From assembly GCA_009809945.1 (NCBI GenBank), contig WTPW01002104.1, forward strand, positions 3,304 to 67,303: a DNA stretch of 64,000 nucleotides. The letters run 5' to 3'. Shown here one piece after another: positions 46,490 to 59,172 of the stretch (the first letter of the stretch is position 1; each line of letters begins with the position of its first letter). The position numbers and the translations under genes were made by a program. The DNA is from Gigaspora margarita. Taxonomy: Eukaryota; Glomeromycota; Glomeromycetes; Diversisporales; Gigasporaceae. The notes beneath the pieces were generated by a model that searched no databases, had not been told where the DNA came from, and saw only the letters and a list, made by a program, of their open reading frames with translations.

Positions 46490-49060
46490 AAATTTAGTAT
46501 ACTAAATTTTTTTTAAACTTTAAGCAAAGATATATTAACAATTGTCGCGGATGATCGTGAAATTGGATGATGGTGAAATCCACATGATCTATGTATTCAT
46601 CAGATTTCCTAAAATTTCCAAAAATCGATCTAATCGATCTGCACACGTAATCAAAACAATCCCTTCTAACTGTATCAAAAAGGCACCCTAACCTATCCCT
46701 AACCCTAACCACGAGGCAAAAAAGAGTCTATAAAACCACTAACAAAAAAAAATTTTGACTCGTGTTTAGGGTTAGGGTTAGGATCGCTTTTTGATACAGT
46801 TAGAAGGTCTTTTATATATAGATATCAAGAATGCGATTTATGTAGCATATAGGCAATATTGAATTAACCCCCCGGTTATAGCATTCGATTGTTTTGATTA
46901 CGTAGTGTAGATCGATTAGATCGATTGTTTACATGATTTTTGGAAATTTTAGGAAATCTGATGAATACGTAAATCACGTGGATTTCACCATTATCCGATT
47001 TCACGATCATCCGCGACAACAATTACCAAGTTAAATTTGATGAACATTTTTTTTTGTTTAAATTTTATAGATCTATAGAATTCAAAAAAAAAGTTCATTG
47101 AATTTGACTTGTTAGTTGTCAAGTTATCTTTATTTAAAGTTTTAAAAAACTCAAAATATCTATCAAAAATTTAAGTAATTACTAAATTTTTTCTAAACTT
47201 TAAATAAAAGTATCTTAACAACCACCAAGTCAAATTTGATAGAATTTAAAAAAAATATATACATTGAATTTGACTTGGTAGTTGTTAAGGTATCTTTGCT
47301 TAAAGTTTCAAAAAACTTAAAACATTTATCAAAATAGAAGTAATAACCAAAATTTTCTAAACTTTGAGCAAAAATATCTTGACAACTACCAAGTCAAATT
47401 TGATGAAATTTTTTTTTGTTTAAATGCTATAGACTTATAGAATTTTTTAAAAAAAAATTCATCGAATTTGACTTTGTTATTGTCAAGATATCATTGCTCA
47501 AAGTTTCAAAAAAAACTTAAAAATATTTATCAAAATAGAATTAATAACCAAAATTTTCTAAATTTTGGCAAAAGTATTTTAACAACTACTAAGCCAAATT
47601 TGATGTCCTTTTTTTTGAATTCTATAAATCTATAGAATTAAAAAAAAAGTTCATCAAATTTGACTTGGTGGTTGTCAAAATATCTTTGCTCAAATGTTTT
47701 AAAATACTCAAAATATTTAACAAAATAGATATAATAACCAAGTTTTCTTAAACTTTGAATGAAGGTATTTTGACAACTACCAAGTCAAATTTAATAAATT
47801 TTTTTTTGTTTAAATTCCATAGATTTATAGAAGTTAAAAAAAAGTTCATCGAATTTGATATGGTAGTTGTCAAGATATCTTTGCTCAAAGTTTTAAAAAC
47901 TTAAAATATCTATCAAAATAGAAGTAATATCTAAATTTTTTTTAAACTTTAAGCAAAAATATCTTAACAACTACCAAGTCAAATTCATTGAACTTTTTTT
48001 TTTAATTCTATAAATTTATAAAATTCAAAAAAAAGCACATCAAATTTGACTTGGTGGTTGTCAAAATACTTTTGCTCGAAGCTTAAATAATTTAGTTATT
48101 TTAATAGATATTTTGAGTTTTTTATAAAAATTTAAGCAAAGATAACTTGAACTAGTTAAATTTAATGAACTTTTTTTTTTGAATTCTATAAATCTATAGA
48201 ATTTAAACAAAAAAAAGTTTATCAAATTTGACTTGGTGGTTGTCAAGATAAATTTGTTCAAAGTTTAGAAAAACTTAATTATTACTTCTATTTTGTTAGA
48301 TGTTTTAAATTTTTTAAACCATTTAAACAAAGTTATTTTGACAACAACCAAGTCAAATTTAATGAACTTTTTTTTTTTTGAATTCTATAGATTCATATAA
48401 TCAAAAAAAAAGTTCATCAAATTTGACTTGGTAATTGTTAAAATACTTTTACTTAAAGTTTAGAAAATTTTAAATATTAATTCTATTTTGATAGATATTT
48501 TGAGTTTTTTTTAAAACTTTAAGCAAAGATACCTTGACAACTACCAAGTCAAATTCAATGAACTTTTGTTTAATTCTATAAATCTATAGAATTCAAAAAA
48601 AAAGTTTATTGAATTTGACTTGGTGGTTGTCAAGATACCTTTGCTTTAAGTTTGAAAAAATTTAGTTATTACTTCTATTTTAATAGATATTTTGAGTTTT
48701 TTGAAACTTTGAACAAAGATATTCTGACAACTACCATGTCAAATTCAATGAATTTTTTTTTTAATTCTATGAATCTATAGAATTCCAATAAAATAAGTTT
48801 ATCAAATTTGACTTGGTGGCTGACAAGATACTTTTGTTTAAAGTTTAGAAAATTGGTTATTACTTAAATTTTTAATAGATGTTTTGAGTTTTTTGAAACC
48901 TTGAACAAAGATAACTTGACAACTAACAAGTCAAATTTGATGAACTTTTTTCTTTGAATTCTATGAATCTATAAAATCCAAACAAAAAAAAGTTTATCAA
49001 ATTTGACTTGGTAGTTGTTAATATATCTTTGCTAAAAGTTTAGAAAAAATTTAGTACAGT
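46490..49060. repeat. tandem hairpin array, ~190 bp period
   Basis: About eleven units of the form 'atcttgacaactaccaag', 'tcaaatttgatgaactttt', a loop with 'attctatagatttatagaa', and the mirrored right arm. In the left half the linkers read 'atatctatcaaaatagaagt'; in the right half they appear in reverse ('acttctattttgatagatat'), so the array changes orientation near 48.0 kb. Its unit resembles the 28 kb array. No coding sense; frames here are artefacts. Confidence 0.85.
46544..47017. mobile_element. 474 bp long-TIR MITE with telomere-like motifs
   Basis: Ends GTCGCGGATGATCGTGAAAT and its complement. AACAATT is duplicated at 46537-46543 and 47018-47024, and removing the insert restores the host array unit. 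Arms of about 200 bp pair throughout, ending inward in 'ccctaaccctaacc' (left) and 'tttagggttagggttagg' (right); the right arm has an extra ~80 bp. A 7 bp duplication is unusual, and the boundary could also be read as 5 bp with TGTCGCGG ends. Confidence 0.85.
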
Positions 49061-49324
49061 ATCTGTTATAAATAAGTTATTCCTTTTAACTTTTTAAAAT
49101 AAAAGCTACAACCTTAAAATTTTTACTATAAATAGTATTAACTAAATATAGACTTAAAAAAATTTTTATATTTTTTTTAATCACTATAGCAAAGTTAGAT
49201 AAGAGCTAAAAATTTGTGATAATTTTTAATTAATAATCTGCTAGTTAGCTAAAAAGTACTCATAGTACTTTATGAAACAGATTATATATAAAAATCACTA
49301 TAGGCAAAATATGGAGTACTTCAA

Positions 49325-49645
49325 TCTAAAAAATTTTACTAAGTTAATGATACATATTTACTAAATAAAAGTTGTAAAGCTCATCAAGATGCATCTAATA
49401 GTATTAGATCATTCAAATTAGCCCAGTAGATAGTAAAATATCATCAATAACCATTGGCTAATTATATAAAATCTCTATATAAACAATGTTTATATTGAGA
49501 TTTTATATAGTTAGCCAATTATTTTTTGACAATATTTTGTTATTCATAGGCAAATTTTGATAATCTAATTACTGTTAGATGCATCTTAACGAGCTTTACA
49601 ACTTTCAATTAGTAGACATATATTGTTAACTTAGTAAAAAATTTT
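49325..49645. repeat. foldback element
   Basis: Inverted arms with 'gttgtaaagctcatcaagat' and 'atcttaacgagctttacaac' around 'tataaacaatgtttata'. Third member of the 41.6/42.6 kb family. Confidence 0.75.
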
Positions 49646-49862
49646 TTTAGATGAATGCATACTACATTTTATCTATAGTAATTTTATATATGATCTGCAT
49701 TATGCTATACTATAATTACTCTCTAGTTGACTAGCAAATTATTAATTAATTTTAAAAAAAATTAATAAAAAATCAATTTGAATTTAAAAATTTCAAAAAA
49801 TTAATTGATAATCTACCAGTTATTAGATGCATGATTATAGTATAATATAATACAAATTACTA

Positions 49863-50599
49863 TAGTTAGACCTCTCTATAATCACAAGTTGGTCGCACTC
49901 TATTTTGGTGATTGTATAGAGGTGTGATTATAAATAAATACTTTGTTATAGTCACCTGACCAAAGATCAATAAGTAATATATTTGTGCATATTTGAAATA
50001 CTATTAAAAATTTAAAATATTTGATAGTGAATAACTTTTGATCCAGTGGCCCAATTTGAATAAAATAACTGCCAAAGTGTTTTCTAAAGAGCATAAAATT
50101 GTTAAATCTAGTTACAAAATGCTAATATCATTAAGATTTTTTGTCTAGATATTTAAATTTAATCAATTCTTAAACATGTAAAGTAACACAAATCCTTAAC
50201 GATCACAGGAGCCTGTGATTGGATTTAATGATCTTGGGCTTATTAGAATCATCTTATTAAGATGAACATTTTGATGGTTGTTTTATTTAAATCGAACTGC
50301 TGCATCAAAAGTTATTTGCTATCAAATCTTTAAAAATTTTTAATAGAATATTTTAAATAAATATGAATATAAATATCAGCTAATCAGATTTTTTTAATCC
50401 ATATTTAGTCAAAATTGGTGACTATAAAGAAGGCTTTTATTAATAAAATTGATAAAAAATCAAGATTTTTTGTGATAGTAATTATAGGTGATTTGTGACT
50501 ATAAAGAGGTTTTTTTACTATATTTAAGTCTTTTGCACAATATTAGGTGCTTATATAAAGGTGTGACTATATGGAGTATGACTATAGAAAGGTCTACTG
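49863..50599. mobile_element. 737 bp pogo/Tc1-like element
   Basis: Ends TAGTTAGACCTCTCTATAAT and (complement) CAGTAGACCTTTCTATAGT with TA at 49861-49862 and 50600-50601. No transposase frame. Relatives by terminal style lie at 1-294, 59173-60347 and 63584-63780. Confidence 0.7.
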
Positions 50600-50747
50600 T
50601 ATTAAATTATTATATATATGAATGCTACAATGCTTTAAGAAAAATATTTTTTTACTAAGTAATTAATTATCAATCTGGGTAAAATTAGCACTATAGCTAT
50701 ATTATTACCATATTTGGAATTAGAGATAAACAAATATATATAAACAA

Positions 50748-52512
50748 AGGACCCCAGACATCTCTGATATATGTCATATTTTTTTTTAGCAAATTGCAGA
50801 AAATTTGGTCTGAGGTCCAAATTTAAGTTTTAGCAAATTGAGGTTAATTTTATAAAAGGTTATATAAAGCATTTTGGCAAATTACAGCAATTTTATGCAT
50901 GTTATATTTTATTTTTAGCAAATTACCTACATTTTTCAAAAAATATCAAAGTAAATATACCAGAATAATGTATTTTTATGTGTTGAACAAGTTTTCTTAG
51001 AGTACAATATTAGAATCAATTAGTAAAATTTTGAGAATCATAGAATTTTTTAGTATTTTTATTAATAAAATTATATAAAATATTATAATTCTCAAAATTT
51101 TACTAATTGATTCTAACATTGTGCACTAAGAAAGCTTGTTCAGCACATAAAAATGCTGAAATAATGTATTTTTATGTGCTAAATAAATTTTCTTAGAGCA
51201 CAATATTAAAATTAATTAGTAAAATTTTTGAGTATCATGGAATTTTTAGTATTTTTATTAATAAAATTATATAAATTATTATAATTCTCAAAATTTTACT
51301 AATTGATTCTAATATTATGCTCTAAAAAAACTTGTATAGCACACAAAAATACATTATTCTGGCATATTTACTTTTATATTTCTTAAAAATTTAAGAGAAG
51401 ATGCTTAATTTTTGATTTTTTGATTAAAAAATCAAAAATTAAGCATCTTCTCTTAAATTTTCAAGAAATATAAAAGTAAATACCGGAATAATGTATTTTT
51501 GTGTGCTATACAAGTTTTTTTAGAGCATAATATTAAAATCAATTAGTAAAATTTTGAGAATTATAATAATTTATATAATTTTATTAATAAAAATACTAAA
51601 AAATTCTATGATTCTCAAAATTTTACTAATTGATTCTAAATTATGCTCTAAGAAAACTTGTTCAGCACATAAAAATACATTATTCTAACATATTTAATTT
51701 TATATTTCTTGAAATTTCAAGAGAAGATGCTTAATTTTTGATTTTTTGATCAAAAAAAAAAACCAAAAATTAAGCATCTTCTTTTAAATTTTCAAGAAAT
51801 ATAAAATTAAATATGCCAAAATAATGTATTCTTATGTGCTGAACAAGTTTTCTTAGTGCACAATGTTAGAATCAATTAGTAAAATTTTGAGAATTATAAT
51901 ATTTTATATAATTTTATTAATAAAAATACTAAAAAATTCTATGATTCTCAAATTTTACTAATTGATTCTAATATTGTGCTATAAGAAAACTTGTTCAGCA
52001 TATAAAAATACATTATTCTGGCATATTTACTTTTATATTTCTTGAAAATTTAAGTGAAAATGCTTAATTTGGTATTTTTTGATCAAATAATCAAAAATTA
52101 GCATCTTCTCTTAAATTTTCAAGAAATATAAAATTAACTATGCTAGAATAATGTATTTTTATGTGCTGAACAAGTTTTCTTAGAGCACAATGTTAAAATA
52201 AATTAGTAAAATTTTGAGAATTATAATATTTATATAATTTTATTAATAAAAATACTAAAAAATTCTCTGATTCTCAAAATTTTACTAATTGATTCTAACT
52301 TTGTGCTCTAAGAAAATTTGTTCAGCACTCAAAAATATATATATTATTTTGATTTATAAAAATAGATGTGGTAATTTAGTTTTTAGCAAATTACTATAAA
52401 GTTTATATGTAATAATCCAACTTTTAGCAAATTTACTTGATTTTAGGGGGAGCAAAAATGTCTAAATTTATGCAGATCAATTATGACCTATATGAGAGAT
52501 GTCCGGGGTCCT
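50748..52512. mobile_element. element made of alternating inverted units, copy 2 (mirror of copy 1)
   Basis: Left terminus AGGACCCCAGACATCTCTGA; right terminus (complement) AGGACCCCGGACATCTCTCA. The left end has the 'agcaaattgcagaaaatttg' flank seen at the right end of 43169-45769. The right end has the 'tgcagatcaattatgacc' flank seen at that element's left end, so the two are in opposite orientation. The interior is the same alternating palindrome series. No coding frame, no clear target duplication. Confidence 0.78.
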
Positions 52513-55294
52513 AGTTCTTCTATTTTTTTTTCTATTTTGGTAGTTATACTACAACTTTTTTTATAATTGTATTCTTAAAAATTATATTTCTAGAACCTCT
52601 TATATATATATATATATTTTGTAGAACTTCTACTTTAATTATATTTAAAATTTAATAAGGCTAGCAAATGCCTTAAACAACAAAAAAAAAACTAGAAGAT
52701 TCTCTAATAGTATTTCTAAAAAAAATGTTGGCTATAGCAGATTATATTTAAGCAACTTCAGAAAGGCTAAATAAGTCTTTATTCTGTATTAGTTAGACAA
52801 GAAATATATATATATAGGCACTTTTTAATAGAAAAAAAGAAAATATCCTTTTTAGATTAAAAAATTTTTTATTACTTTTATTAAAAATATCTTTGTGTGG
52901 TTTTAACCAAATTCAATAAAAATTTTTGGATTAAAAGAAGATCTTTTTTTCTATTGAAAAGGCCTAATATATATTTTTTATATATGATTCTTAAACTTTA
53001 TACAAGTTTAGATTAATATTTTTTTTACTACCATATTCTATTATAATAAATACCTCTTTTTTGAAAATTTAAATTGAAAACTATCCAATCAAACTTAATA
53101 AAATTTTTTTAATTTAAACTTTATAAATTTATAAATTTAAATAAATAAATTTTTATTGAGTTTGATTAGATAGTTTTTAAAAGATTTGAGTTTAAAATTT
53201 CAAAAAAGAGGTACTTATTCATAATAGAATATAAATTCTAGAATATCTAATAGAAATTAGCTAATTTTTTTTTTAACCTTAGGTAGAATTGCTAGTACTT
53301 TATTCAATAAATATAATATTCTTGAAGTACAAGTAATAAATTATTCTATTCTACAAGTCTAATATTATCTCTTCTTGCTAGTTAAGAACAAATACAATCT
53401 GCTATACTGGCTCTAGACCAGAGGCCATGTTAGATAGCTTTAATTAAATAAGAATTTATTTCTTCCTACAATTAATTCTTCTACTATTAATATTTATTAT
53501 AGTTTTTTTGTATTGATTTCCTTGAGTTTGCTTTATAGCTAGGATTAAAGGCTTGACTATTAGAGGGGTTTAGTGCTTCTGCCAAGTCTTTGTTTATAGT
53601 ATTAATAGTCTTTATTTTTTTATTTTTTTTATTTTTTTCTTCTGTATAGAAATTAGCTAAATAATTTTTTAGCTAGCTCAATTAAGTTTGTAATTTTGTA
53701 TAATTTGTATAATAAAATCTATAATAATTGTTTAATTAAATACTTATTCAATATAATTGATATATTTTGGTTTGTATAATAATTTATAAAAAAATTTTTT
53801 GTTAACCAATAAGTTATTGTAAGAAATATAAAAAAATAATTATATATAAATTAGACTTTATAATAAATATATTATATAAATTGTAATATATCTAATATAT
53901 TAAAGATTCTGTATATAGATAAATAATTTATTACTTTATTTGTTATACATATTGATTTATAACCTTTTAATTATGTCTAACCAAAGTTTATCTCTAATTA
54001 TAATTTATAAAATACTGTTTAGACTTTTTTTATTAAAGTTTTAAGATATTTTATAATTTTTTTAAAAGTAATAAGAACTTTTCAATACATTTGTATCTTT
54101 GAAAATATTTGAAACCCAACTTAAAAAATAGATTTTATAATTTGCTGCATCTGTGTTGTAATGTACCCACCTGATAAACCAAGCAAATCGTAAGAACAGG
54201 TATAACATAAATTGAAAAAAGAGTAATATTTTAAAAATTGCTTGTGGCTTATAATTTTGCTTATAAAACTACTTTTTCTGCTTTAACAAAAAAAATTCCT
54301 TGCAAAATTTTACTATATAATATTCTCTACTTGCTTATAGATTATTCTTACCTCACTTTAACTCTAACTAACAAAAAGAATTAGATATTTTGGTTGATTT
54401 GATTTCACATTACACAAATTTTATAGGGTGCATTACAAGCAGGTGCAGCAAAATATAAAATTCTATAAAAATATGCTAATATTTGGCAATTTTTTGAAAT
54501 AATAGAAGTTCAAATTTTTTTATTTATTTTTTTACAAAAATGTATTGAAAGTATCATCATTCTGTATTCAATCAAAGAGATATATTATTTGCCAAAAAGA
54601 CAGTAGCAACCTATCACTATGGCGACCCATATGATTAACTAATCACATTAAAGATTGGTCAATTATGTAAAAAATATGCTGTTTTACCAGGTAGCATTTC
54701 ATTCTAGATTTAGATTAGATCTAAATCTGTTATTTTATGGTAATTTATTTATTTATTTATTTATTTCATTTTATGATCTTGGATTTTCTTTAGACTGTTT
54801 TAAATAAGTATTGACTAGTTTATTTTTTTCTTTTTTTTTTATTACTGTTACTAACTTCTCTCTTTTTTTTAGATCTTTATATTTGAAATCATATTTGTGA
54901 AAATACTACTTTAACTAATCAACTTGTTTTTAGGACAGAAAAGTATTAGCAGTAGCACTATATGAGAATACTACTTTAACTTCTTTAAATCTTGCTAGGG
55001 TTAAGATGCAAAATAGAACTGAGGCTGAGCTGGTCTTTAGATAAGTACCAGCTTTTTTTTTTCTTTACTAATTGTTTTTTTTTTACTGGTGCTAATTTTC
55101 TTTCTCTTTAGGAATTTTTTTGTTTAAAACCAGGAGCTAAGAATATAAAATAGATGGGCTAAAATACCAGTATTTTTTTTTGTTAGTTTGTTTTTTTTTT
55201 ACAAATACAGACTTCCTCCCACAGGTCAAAATTGTACACATCGGTATAATATTAGATACCCGATATATATAGTATATGTGTCTGATATGTGACC
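52513..55294. other. AT-rich region, no gene recognised
   Basis: Includes a weak hairpin at 53040-53210 and an inverted A/T motif at about 52820-52965. 54840-55200 resembles 62560-62760 ('actggtctttgaataa', 'ttaacttctctttttcttta'), a dispersed repeat. Confidence 0.45.
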
Positions 55295-55552
55295 AGGACC
55301 CCGAACAATCTATGTGAGGTCATATGTGAAAAATTGCTAATGGAGGGCCTTTTTTTAAAAAAGGTTATATTTGAAAAGCAGATATTGGATAAAAAGGTTA
55401 TATTTGAAAACAGCTAATAGGCTAAAAGGTTATATTTAAAAGAATGCTAATAGGTAAGTTTTTTTTTTTTTAGAGAGCGTTGGATCTGTTTTTTTTTTTT
55501 TTAAAGAGTGTTGGATCCGGGGGGTTTTTTTTTTTTAGAGAGCATTGGATTT

Positions 55553-55593
<41 letters not shown>

Positions 55594-56080
55594 TTTTTTT
55601 TTTTTTTTNTAGAGAGCGCTAGGCTAAAAAATTTGAAATTTTTTTTTAAAAGCTTAGATTTCAAAAAAAGCTAGCTGACTCCAAACTTACTATCTAATGT
55701 TTGAAATATAGCTGATATATACCAAACTAAAACTGCTAACCAAAAAAATTTTTACTATGATCCTCAAATATAACCTCACATAGATTGTTCAGGGTCCTAT
55801 ATGACCGATATGTGTAGGATATATTTATATACATACCCGATATGTGCTCGGCTCATGTAGGATATTGGACACATATCAGACACATATAGTACACACACAG
55901 TATATATGCTGTATACATATCGGGTACATATCGGATATATAAATTTGTAATGCATCATGTACCTGATATATATTATAGGGTACCCGATATGTGTAAAGTC
56001 ATGTAGGATATCGGACACATGTCGGACACATATAGTATATATGCCATATATATATCAGGTATATATCGCATATATAATAT
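55240..56080. repeat. degenerate tandem repeat, 'acccgatatgtg' type
   Basis: Flanks of the preceding element consist of repeated 'tgtgtctgatatg', 'acccgatatgtg', 'catgtaggatatcggacaca' and 'tatagtatatatgc'. Related motifs reappear at 58870-59165. Confidence 0.65.
55295..55798. mobile_element. 504 bp hAT-like element with AGGACCC ends
   Basis: Ends AGGACCCCGAACAATCTATG and (complement) AGGACCCTGAACAATCTATG. Flanking 8-mers ATGTGACC (55287-55294) and ATATGACC (55799-55806) differ at one base. The interior holds 'agagcgttggat'-type units separated by long T-runs (55479-55608), one N at 55609. The poly-T frames here are not genes. Confidence 0.78.
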
Positions 56081-56253
56081 TATGACGGTAATATTACTAG
56101 GTTTTAAAAAATGGTCCCTTATCTAGTAGTACGTATTATCATTACAATTTTAATTAATTTATTTTTTTAATTTATTAAAAATATATATATACAAATGTAG
56201 TCATTGAAAAATTTTTTATTTATACAGATATCGCATAAAATGAACATTTTAAG

Positions 56254-56530
56254 GGGTCGTCTAAAGCGGGGTCAAATTCACGTGATCACAGCCAATCAAA
56301 TTACAGAATTTTGAAGATCGCTGCTGAAGCAAAAAATGAAAAACCTAAAAAATACAAAAAACGGTAGTCTAATCTACCTCAGATAGGTTAAGTAAAATAT
56401 CGGGAAGGCAATTTTGCTTATATATGACTATCTAAAACCCAACCTAACCCTAATATAAGATGACCCTAACCCTAAAGTTAATCGAGAAATTATTAAGAAA
56501 TATGAATTGCCTCTGCTTTAGACGTCCTCC
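56254..56530. mobile_element. 277 bp hAT-like MITE with telomere-like motif, copy 2
   Basis: Exact 8 bp duplication ATTTTAAG at 56246-56253 and 56531-56538. Ends GGGTCGTCTAAAGC and (complement) GGAGGACGTCTAAAGC. The interior has 'aacccaacctaaccct' and 'gaccctaaccctaaag'. Best-preserved copy of the 42061 family. Confidence 0.85.
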
Positions 56531-56538
56531 ATTTTAAG

Positions 56539-58226
56539 CAATACAATTAATGCACAACCTACTCCAACCTAACGAAATAACTTTAAACACATAATTTATA
56601 CTAAAAAAACCCTCTAACTAAATATTATACCTGAATCTAACCCTAACTAACCATTGACCAATGAATTCACAAAATTCACTATTAACCACTCACGAAGCTA
56701 TAACGGCGTATTCACTCCAATGACGTACGTAAGGTGCACTCACAATGAAACAATAATGATGACAATATTGGAAGTAACGAATCGATGAAAAGCGACACCA
56801 ACGTCGAAAGCAATATCCAAAAAAAAGCCCAAAAATGCGTCTAAAAGCACCTACAAGACAAAAAGTGTTAATAACACGTAGCTGATGTTGAAAATAACAA
56901 AAATGAGAAAAAAGAAACTGAGACTTATTAATAGTATAGTTTTACGACAAAGAAAAAGCCCCAACGCCAAAAAAAACAAATAACAAAGATAAGTCAATTC
57001 AATGCCAAAAAATAAGCTTGACAATACTAACAAACGAATTGATGACATCAATAATATAGAATCACTGAAATCAACAACTCAAAATGAAATGGACTCTAAC
57101 AGTAAGAGAAACAACACACCAATGATGAGAGAAACATCGCATCAGAAGAACAGCACCATAACAACGACGAAAAAACACCACAACAATGACAAAAGAAGCA
57201 CTACACTAATACCTAAAAACACCCGACGACGAGAGAAGTTATCACGCTAAAGACGAGGGAAGCATGCACACACCGAAATGATGACACCAATACCAATAGC
57301 AGCGAAAGAAGTTGCAAGAAGTTGCTCCGAAATGGACGGCACCAACGACAAAAAAAGGTGGCTCAAACTGGACGATGCCAACGACAAAGTTATTTTTTGA
57401 GAAGTGTAATGGAAAAAATTACAAAATAACAAAAATAAATTAAATAAGATAAGTTATAATAATAATTTAAAAAAAAAACTTATAAATTATTAAATAAAAA
57501 AATAAATTAATAATAATAAATAGGAAATTACTAATTTGCACCACAGGTAATTATCACCTGTAGTTAATTTGCCAATTAAAATTCAGGATCAGGTGTAATA
57601 TATAAATCAATTTTGTGTAACAAAAACAAAAAATTTTTTAAAAAATTGCTAAAATTGCTTCTAATCTTAAATTTTGTCTATGAAACTACTTTTTTTTATG
57701 CAAAAAAAAAATTTTTTGCTAAATTTTACTATATACAAAGCCCTATCCTAATCTCTAACCTTTACACTCACCCTAATATTAAAAAAAATTTAATTTTTAT
57801 TTAATAAAAGTTGTTTGTTTTGTTTATTTTTTATGCATTGTAGATCACAGGTGATAATCATCTAAGGTGATTATTAGTTATTTTCTAATAAATAATAATA
57901 ATAATAAAAATAAATAGAACAAAAAAGTAATAAAAGACGAAAAAAAATAAATATATATAATAAAAAAAATCATGTGAAGATCTAATCTAGATTTACCATG
58001 GACGAAAAAAAAATAAATAATTTAAAAAAATTAAAAACGTTAAAAATAAAAAAAAATTTTAAAAAGAAAATTATTTAATAATAATAAAAATTAAAATAAA
58101 AAATAAAAAAAATTAAATAAAAATAAAAAAAAAAGTGAAAAAAAATTAAAAAAATAAATAAATTAATAAATTAATAAAAAAACTGATTTTATAATAATAA
58201 ATAAAAAAATTAAATTTAAAAAAAAA
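56539..58226. other. non-coding region with degenerate GAC/ACA-rich runs, then A-rich tract
   Basis: 56700-57410 is compositionally odd (plus strand rich in A and C, short ACAA/GACA runs), like 40800-41250. Open frames there are a by-product of composition and show no family. 57540-57880 is bounded by inverted 'caggtaattatcacctg'-type motifs. From 57890 the plus strand is almost only A with T. Confidence 0.5.
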
Positions 58227-58453
58227 NNNNNNNNNNNNNNNNNNNNNNNNNNNNNNNNNNNNNNNNNNNNNNNNNNNNNNNNNNNNNNNNNNNNNNNNNN
58301 NNNNNNNNNNNNNNNNNNNNNNNNNNNNNNNNNNNNNNNNNNNNNNNNNNNNNNNNNNNNNNNNNNNNNNNNNNNNNNNNNNNNNNNNNNNNNNNNNNNN
58401 NNNNNNNNNNNNNNNNNNNNNNNNNNNNNNNNNNNNNNNNNNNNNNNNNNNNN
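58227..58453. other. assembly gap
   Basis: 227 Ns inside an A-rich low-complexity tract (57890-58720). Confidence 0.98.
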
Positions 58454-59172
58454 AAATAAAAACAAAAATAAAAAAAAAATAAAATAAAAAATAAAAATGA
58501 AAATAAAAAAAAATAAAAAAATAAAAACGAAAAAAAAAAAAAATACAAAAATAAAAAAAAAAAATAAAAAAAAATAAAAATGAAAGTATATAGAGGCTGC
58601 GTGATGCAATACATGTAAAATAAAAATAAATAGAAATTTAAAAAAAATAATTAAAAAAAAATCATTAAAAAAAAAGTTTAAAAAAAAAGTAAATAAAAAA
58701 AAACGTGTTTGCTTTATTTATTTATTTATTGTTTCCTGCACATATATGCAATATAGTAGGAATAAAAATTCTGGCCTTACTATGAGAATAACTGGAAATT
58801 TACTTTTATTCCCACTATTGCATATATGCACTATAGATGCAATTCGTTATCTATCGCTAGTTAATACTGTATTTATCAGGTACCCAATATATTTCAAATT
58901 AAAAAAAATTTTAAGTAGTAAAAATTAATTTTTTATATTGTAAAAATAAATTTTTTTGAATATATAGAATATATGCATTGTAAACAATGATTTAGAATTA
59001 TAATATATATAGATTTAAAAATTATTTTTATTACATATACACATCGAGTACCCGATATATTCAAACTATACGATATATGTATGATAGGTCACCAATATAT
59101 AGTATTTTATATATTTTTTAATTATAGTAATATGGTACCCGATAGGTACCCGATATATTGGATTTTGACCTA
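58454..59172. other. A-rich tract, then AT-rich sequence with 'gtacccgatat' repeats
   Basis: 58454-58710 is A-rich low complexity. 58870-59165 carries several 'gtacccgatatatt' copies. No gene. Confidence 0.5.

Noticed and set aside
57002-57432. Frames in the 57 kb A/C-rich region
   Set aside because: Asn/Thr/Lys-rich by composition, no conserved motif, no splice context; similar composition recurs at 40.8-41.2 kb without frames.
58163-58614. Phe-rich open frames across the 58 kb gap
   Set aside because: Created by A-rich low complexity and Ns; no coding sense.
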